From assembly GCF_022965805.1 (NCBI RefSeq), contig NW_027330861.1:310001-374000 (forward strand): DNA of 64,000 nucleotides. Reading direction: 5' to 3'. The notes under the pieces are model-generated. The model was not told the origin of the DNA and made no database searches. It saw only the letters and a program-made list of their open reading frames with translations. Origin of the DNA: Primulina eburnea (Eukaryota > Streptophyta > Magnoliopsida > Lamiales > Gesneriaceae). How positions within the stretch are numbered: position 1 is the stretch's first letter; each line of letters begins with the position of its first letter. Below are positions 58,772 to 64,000 of the stretch, piece by piece. A program made the position numbers and the translations under genes.

Positions 58772-60194
58772 TGTAGTAGCCCGAATTCAAAAATTGGGTA
58801 ATTAACGGATTAATGGTGATTAAGAAGGTTTAATGTGTAATTTTGACCGAGTCATGATCGGACGGACCGAAGATGGTTCGGTGGCACCGAAGAGTTCGGA
58901 CGATCCGAAGTGGGTTCGGTGGATCCGATCATGAGGTGTCAAGAGTTGATCGACACGTCAGTTTACATGCAAGTTCGGACGATCCGAAGTGTAGGTTCAG
59001 AGGATCCGAACATGAGGTGTCAAGAGCCGTTGGACACGTAGGAGTTCGGACGTTCCGAAGTGAGTTCGGTGGATCCGAACATAGCCTATAAATAGTGCTC
59101 GGATTTCCTCATTTTGAATGGTCAATTCTTGAGTGAGTCTTTTATTTGAGAGATTTGGAAGGTTTCTAGGGGTAGTTTGTCGGTCGAGCGATAGCCAAGA
59201 GCTGCCAGGATTGGTAGCGTAGCAGCGCCGGAGTTTCGAGGCAATCGACATCAAAGGGCTGTCGACGGACGAAGGTAAACCCTAAACCTTTGGTAGTACT
59301 AGGGAGTACTGGTTTTGCTAGTCGAGCATGGTAGTATTGTTCATTGGGTATGCTTTTGATGAATAGGCTTGGACTAGACCTGTTGTCTGGTTATTCCAGT
59401 GGATTAGGATTGCTGTGATAGAGGTACGAAAGTACTATCCGAGATATCCTGGTTGAGTATACATTCATATATGTGTTGCATGATTATCTGTTGCATTATT
59501 ATATGTCATATGATGCATGCTATTATGTCACGAGTTATGATGCATATTGCATATCATGTTGAGCCGTATCTCCTTCGAGATAGCCTTTACTGTTGAGCTG
59601 TATCTCTTTCGAGATAAGCTATATCTTGGGGCCGCTCAGCCCTGTCTTGTGGACGCATGGACACCGAGAGTACACAGTGGCCGACGGGTCGGGAGGGCTT
59701 CGGTGGTCCGGGACATTTTAGGTCCACGTCTGTCTTGTAGTGGATGCAGTGACCCAGAGGTGTACCGCGCGGCACTATCCACTTGGCGCCTCTAGACTGA
59801 GCATATTGAGATCTTTTCCTTTGTGACTCCTATTTCTTGACTACCCTGGTATCATATCATAGCATGTGCATTTCATATAGGTTTGTATACTCATACTTTT
59901 GTACTGGGCGTTCTTATCGCTCACGTCCTCGGTTTTGTTTATTCTTGGACACCCCATTCCCACGGGGCAGGCTTCAGGTTGGATGGCTCGAGAGGAGCAG
60001 GAGGAGGACAGTGAGTAGCTGGTTGGTTTAGTTTTAAGTACTATTTTAGATTCGATATGGTTTTACTGAATATAATTATTCTGAGTTATTCTGGACTTCA
60101 GTTGGGTTGTATATTTATAGTTTGTTGACTTTTCCGCTGTTATCTCTGATTATTATTAATTAAGTTAATCGCATGCTTAGTTCTTGATTAGTAG
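58772..60194 (+). repeat. Third LTR of element 4, 3' truncated (1423 of 1447 bp)
   Basis: Matches the other two LTRs up to ...TTCTTGATTAGTAG and then passes into satellite 'attacaacaatattgag'. The last 24 bases and the terminal CA are missing. It carries a few private substitutions: 'gacgatccgaagtg', 'ttcagaggatcc', and 'tttaagtac' with 'gttttactg' near the end. The TATA box is at 59087-59095. Confidence 0.94.
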
Positions 60195-63100
60195 ATTACA
60201 ACAATATTGAGCAAAGTTTAGCCCATAAAGTAATCCAAAAATAGAATCCCTCCCCTTCTTAGTCTTAGGCAACCCCAAAATAAAGTCCATAGAAATGTCA
60301 ATCCAAGTTCTTTTAAGAATAGCACGCAAAAGTGTACCCAAAGTTCTGTTGACAACTTCAGTTTGTCCATCCGTTTGAGGATGACAAGTAGTAGATTACA
60401 ACAATATTGAGCAAAGTTTAGCCCATAAAGTAATCCAAAAATAGAATCCCTCCCCTTCTTAGTCCTAGGCATCCCGAAAATAAAGTCCATAGAAATGTCA
60501 ATCCAAGTTCTTTTAAGAATAGCACGCAAAAGTGTACCCAAAGTTCTATTGACAACTTCAGTTTGTCCATCCGTTTGAGGATGACAAGTAGTAGATTACA
60601 ACAATATTGAGCAAAGTTTAGCCCATAAAGTAATCCAAAAATAGAATCCCTCCCCTTCTTAGTCCTAGGCAACCCCAAAATAAAGTCCATAGAAATGTCA
60701 ATCCAAGTTCTTTTAAGAATAGCACGCAAAAGTGTACCCAAAGTTCTATTGACAACTTCAGTTTGTCCATCCGTTTGAGGATGACAAGTAGTAGCTTACA
60801 ACAATATTGAGCAAAGTTTAGCCCATAAAGTAATCCCAAAATAGAATCCCTCCCCGTCTTAGTCGTAGGCAACCCCAAAAATAAAGTCTATAGAAATGTC
60901 AATCCAAGTTCTTTTAAGAATAACACGCAAAAGTGTACCCAAAGTTCTATTGACAACTTCAGTTTGTCCATCCGTTTGAGGATGACAAGTAGTAGATTAC
61001 AACAATATTGAGCAAAGTTTAGCCCATAAAGTAATCCAAAAATAGAATCCCTCCCCTTCTTAGTCCTAGGCAACCCCAAAATAAAGTCCATAGAAATGTC
61101 AATCCAAGTTCTTTTAAGAATAGCACGCAAAAGTGTACCCAAAGTTCTATTGACAACTTCAGTTTGTCCATCCGTTTGAGGATGACAAGTAGTAGCTTAC
61201 AACAATATTGAGCAAAGTTTAGCCCATAAAGTAATAAAAAATAGAATCCCTCCCCTTCTTAGTCCTAGGCAACCCCAAAATAAAGTCCATAGAAATGTCA
61301 ATCCAAGTTCTTTTAAGAATAGCACGCAAAAGTGTACCCAAAGTTCTATTGACAACTTTAGTTTGTCCATCCGTTTGAGGATGACAAGTAGTAGATTACA
61401 ACAATATTGAGCAAAGTTTAGCCCATAAAGTAATCCAAAAATAGAATCCCTCCCCTTCTTAGTCCTAGGCATCCCGAAAATAAAGTCCATAGAAATGTCA
61501 ATCCAAGTTCTTTTAAGAATAGCACGCAAAAGTGTACCCAAAGTTCTATTGACAACTTCAGTTTGTCCATCCGTTTGAGGATGACAAGTAGTAGATTACA
61601 ACAATATTGAGCAAAGTTTAGCCCATAAAGTAATCCAAAAATAGAATCCCTCCCCTTCTTAGTCCTAGGCATCCCGAAAATAAAGTCCATAGAAATGTCA
61701 ATCCAAGTTCTTTTAAGAATAGCACGCAAAAGTGTACCCAAAGTTCTATTGACAACTTCAGTTTGTCCATCCGTTTGAGGATGACAAGTAGTAGATTACA
61801 ACAATATTGAGCAAAGTTTAGCCCATTAAGTAATCCAAAAATAGAATCCCTCCCCTTCTTAGTCCTAGGCAACCCCAAAATAAAGTCCATAGAAATGTCA
61901 ATCCAAGTTCTTTTAAGAATAGCACGCAAAAGTGTACCCAAAGTTCTATTGACAACTTCAGTTTGTCCATCCGATTGAGGATGACAAATAGTAGATTACA
62001 ACAATATTGAGCAAAGTTTAGCCCATAAAGTAGTCCAAAAATAGAATCCCTCCTCTTCTTACCCCTAGGTATCCCGAAAATAAAGTCCATAGAAATGTCA
62101 ATCCAAGTTCTTTTCAGAATAGCACGCAAAAGTGTTCCCAAAGTTCTATTGACAACTTCAGTTTTTCCATCCGTTTGAGGATGACAAGTAGTAGATTACA
62201 ACAATATTAAGCAAAGTTTAGCCCATAAAGTAATCCAAAAATAGAATCCCTCCCCTTCTTAGTCCTAGGCAACCCCAAAATAAAGTCCATAGAAATGTCA
62301 ATCCAAGTTCTTTTAAGAATAGCACGCAAAAGTGTTCCCAAAGTTCTATTGACAACTTCAGTTTGTCCATCCGTTTGAGGATGACAAGTAGTAGATTACA
62401 ACAATATTGAGCAAAGTTTAGCCCATAAAGTAATCCAAAAATAGAATCCCTCCCCTTCTTAGTCCTAGGCAACCCCAAAATAAAGTCCATAGAAATGTCA
62501 ATCCAAGTTCTTTTAAGAATAGCACGCAAAAGTGTTCCCAAAGTTCTATTGACAACTTCAGTTTGTCCATCCGTTTGAGGATGACAAGTAGTAGATTACA
62601 ACAATATTGAGCAAAGTTTAGCCCATAAAGTAATCCATAAATAGAATCCCTCCCCTTCTTAGTCCTAGGCAACCCCAAAATAAAGTCCATAGAAATGTCA
62701 ATCCAAGTTCTTTTAAGAATAGCACGCAAAAGTGTACCCAAAGTTCTATTGACAACTTCAGTTGTCCATCGTTTGAGGATGACAATAGTAGATTACAACA
62801 ATATTGAGCAAGTTTAGCCCAAAAGTAATCCAAAAAATAGAATCCATCCCTCTTCTTACCCCTAGGTATCCCGAAAATAAAGTCCATAGAAATGTCAATC
62901 CAAGTTCTTTTAAGAATAGCACGCAAAAGTGTTCCCCAAAGTTCTATTGACAACTTCAGTTTGTCCATCCGTTTGAGGATGACAAGTAGTAGATTACAAC
63001 AATATTGAGCAAAGTTTAGCACATAAAGTAATTCCAAAAATAGAATCCTCCCCTTCTTAGTCCCTAGGCAACCCAAAATAACGTCCATAGAAATGTCAAT

Positions 63101-64000
63101 CCAAGTTCTTTTAAGAATAGCACGCAAAAGTGTTCCCAAAGTTCTATTGACAACTTCAGTTTGTCCATCCGTTTGAGGATGACAAGTAGTAGATTACAAC
63201 AATATTGAGCAAAGTTTAGCCCATAAAGTAATCCAAAAATAGAATCCCTCCCCTTCTTAGTCCTAGGCAACCCCAAAATAAAGTCCATAGAAATGTCAAT
63301 CCAAGTTCTTTTAAGAATAGCACGCAAAAGTGTACCCAAAGTTCTATTGACAACTTCAGTTTGTCCATCCGTTTGAGGATGACAAGTAGTAGATTACAAC
63401 AATATTGAGCAAAGTTTAGCCCATAAAGTAATCCAAAAATAGAATCCCTCCCCTTCTTAGTCCTAGGCAATCCCCGAAAATAAAGTCCATAGAAATGTCA
63501 ATCCAAGTTCTTTTAAGAATAGCACGCAAAAGTGTACCCAAAGTTCTATTGACAACTTCAGTTTGTCCATCCGTTTGAGGATGACAAGTAGTAGATTACA
63601 ACAATATTGAGCAAAGTTTAGCCCATAAAGTAATCCAAAAATAGAATCCCTCCCCTTCTTAGTCCTAGGCAACCCCAAAATAAAGTCCATAGAAATGTCA
63701 ATCCAAGTTCTTTTAAGAATAGCACGCAAAAGTGTACCCAAAGTTCTATTGACAACTTCAGTTTGTCCATCCGTTTGAGGATGACAAGTAGTAGATTACA
63801 ACAATATTGAGCAAAGTTTAGCCCATAAAGTAATCCAAAAATAGAATCCCTCCCCTTCTTAGCCCTAGGTATCCCGAAAATAAAGTCCATAGAAATTTCA
63901 ATCCAAGTTCTTTTAAGAATAGCACGCAAAAGTGTTCCCAAAGTTCTATTGACAACTTCAGTTTGTCCATCCGTTTGAGGATGACAAGTAGTAGATTACA
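60195..64000 (-). repeat. Integrase-derived 200-bp satellite, block 6 (runs off the window)
   Basis: About 19 monomers continuing to the last base. Variant order at about 61.2-62.2 kb resembles that at 37.3-38.1 kb. Between about 62761 and 63090 the monomers carry an unusual density of single-base insertions and deletions. No gene is visible. Confidence 0.97.

Larger units (their letters stand above)
53422..60194 (+). mobile_element. Tandem LTR-gag-LTR-gag-LTR (TR-GAG) element 4, right end truncated
   Basis: Three LTRs (53422-54868, 56097-57543, 58772-60194) and two internal regions of 1228 bp are arranged with an exact 2675-bp period. Both internal regions hold an intact gag. The third LTR stops 24 bp short of its expected end, at a TAGTAG shared with the satellite. 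The GTTTA expected on the right is missing. The copies differ by a handful of substitutions, so this is not a simple duplicated read. Multi-LTR tandems can arise by unequal recombination between LTRs of two copies, or by integration of a concatemer. Confidence 0.95.

Noticed and set aside
53422..60194. Element 4 tandem as a pure assembly duplication
   Set aside because: The three LTRs and two gags each carry private substitutions, so the copies are distinct sequences. An assembly error is not fully excluded without reads.
1..64000. CRISPR-like or protein-repeat array
   Set aside because: Monomers abut directly with no unique spacers, the unit is 200 bp, and the setting is a plant genome with LTR elements.

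Overview
The window is plant nuclear DNA, most likely a heterochromatic or pericentromeric tract of a flowering plant. It contains no host gene that I can support. It has two components that together cover every base: a tandem satellite with a 200-201 bp monomer (about 38.9 kb, roughly 195 monomers, in six blocks) and five insertions of Ty3/gypsy-type LTR retrotransposon material (about 25.1 kb) that interrupt it.

Layout: satellite 1-2621; solo LTR 2622-4729 (minus); satellite 4730-31413; LTR-gag-LTR element 31414-35540 (minus); satellite 35541-38153; LTR-gag-(RT remnant)-LTR element 38154-42402 (plus); satellite 42403-44961; near-complete chromovirus-like gag-pol element 44962-52793 (minus); satellite 52794-53421; tandem LTR-gag-LTR-gag-LTR element 53422-60194 (plus); satellite 60195-64000. 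Four of the five insertions have perfect 5-bp target-site duplications made of satellite sequence (GTACC, TTAGT, TAGGC, GATTA). They are therefore later insertions into a pre-existing array. The fifth has lost its right end.

The satellite is itself a retrotransposon fossil. Read on the minus strand, each monomer is two pieces of a Ty3/gypsy integrase core fused together: the segment with the first catalytic Asp ([18 protein letters not shown]...) and the segment with the catalytic Glu (FWITLWAKL...[16 protein letters not shown]...). The roughly 54 codons between them, including the second Asp, are missing. The two pieces (about 22 + 44 codons) account for the whole monomer. The array shows higher-order structure: a block of about 9.2-9.4 kb present twice in tandem, a 3.48-kb duplication, smaller ones, and a recurrent 74-bp truncated monomer.

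Three of the insertions are non-autonomous elements that keep an intact gag (341-345 aa, with CCHC zinc knuckles) but no working pol. This matches the published TR-GAG class. They share one LTR family (1439-1447 bp), one primer-binding site (initiator Met tRNA type) and one 3' hairpin/polypurine tract, but show at least two different pol deletions. The gag-pol element belongs to a different family and carries a frame break between protease and reverse transcriptase plus an in-frame stop before its C-terminal chromodomain-like tail. All three LTR families carry, just upstream of the TATA-like box, a repeated GC-rich motif arranged as pairs about 20-23 bp apart that recur every 65-80 bp. The motif sequence differs in each family.
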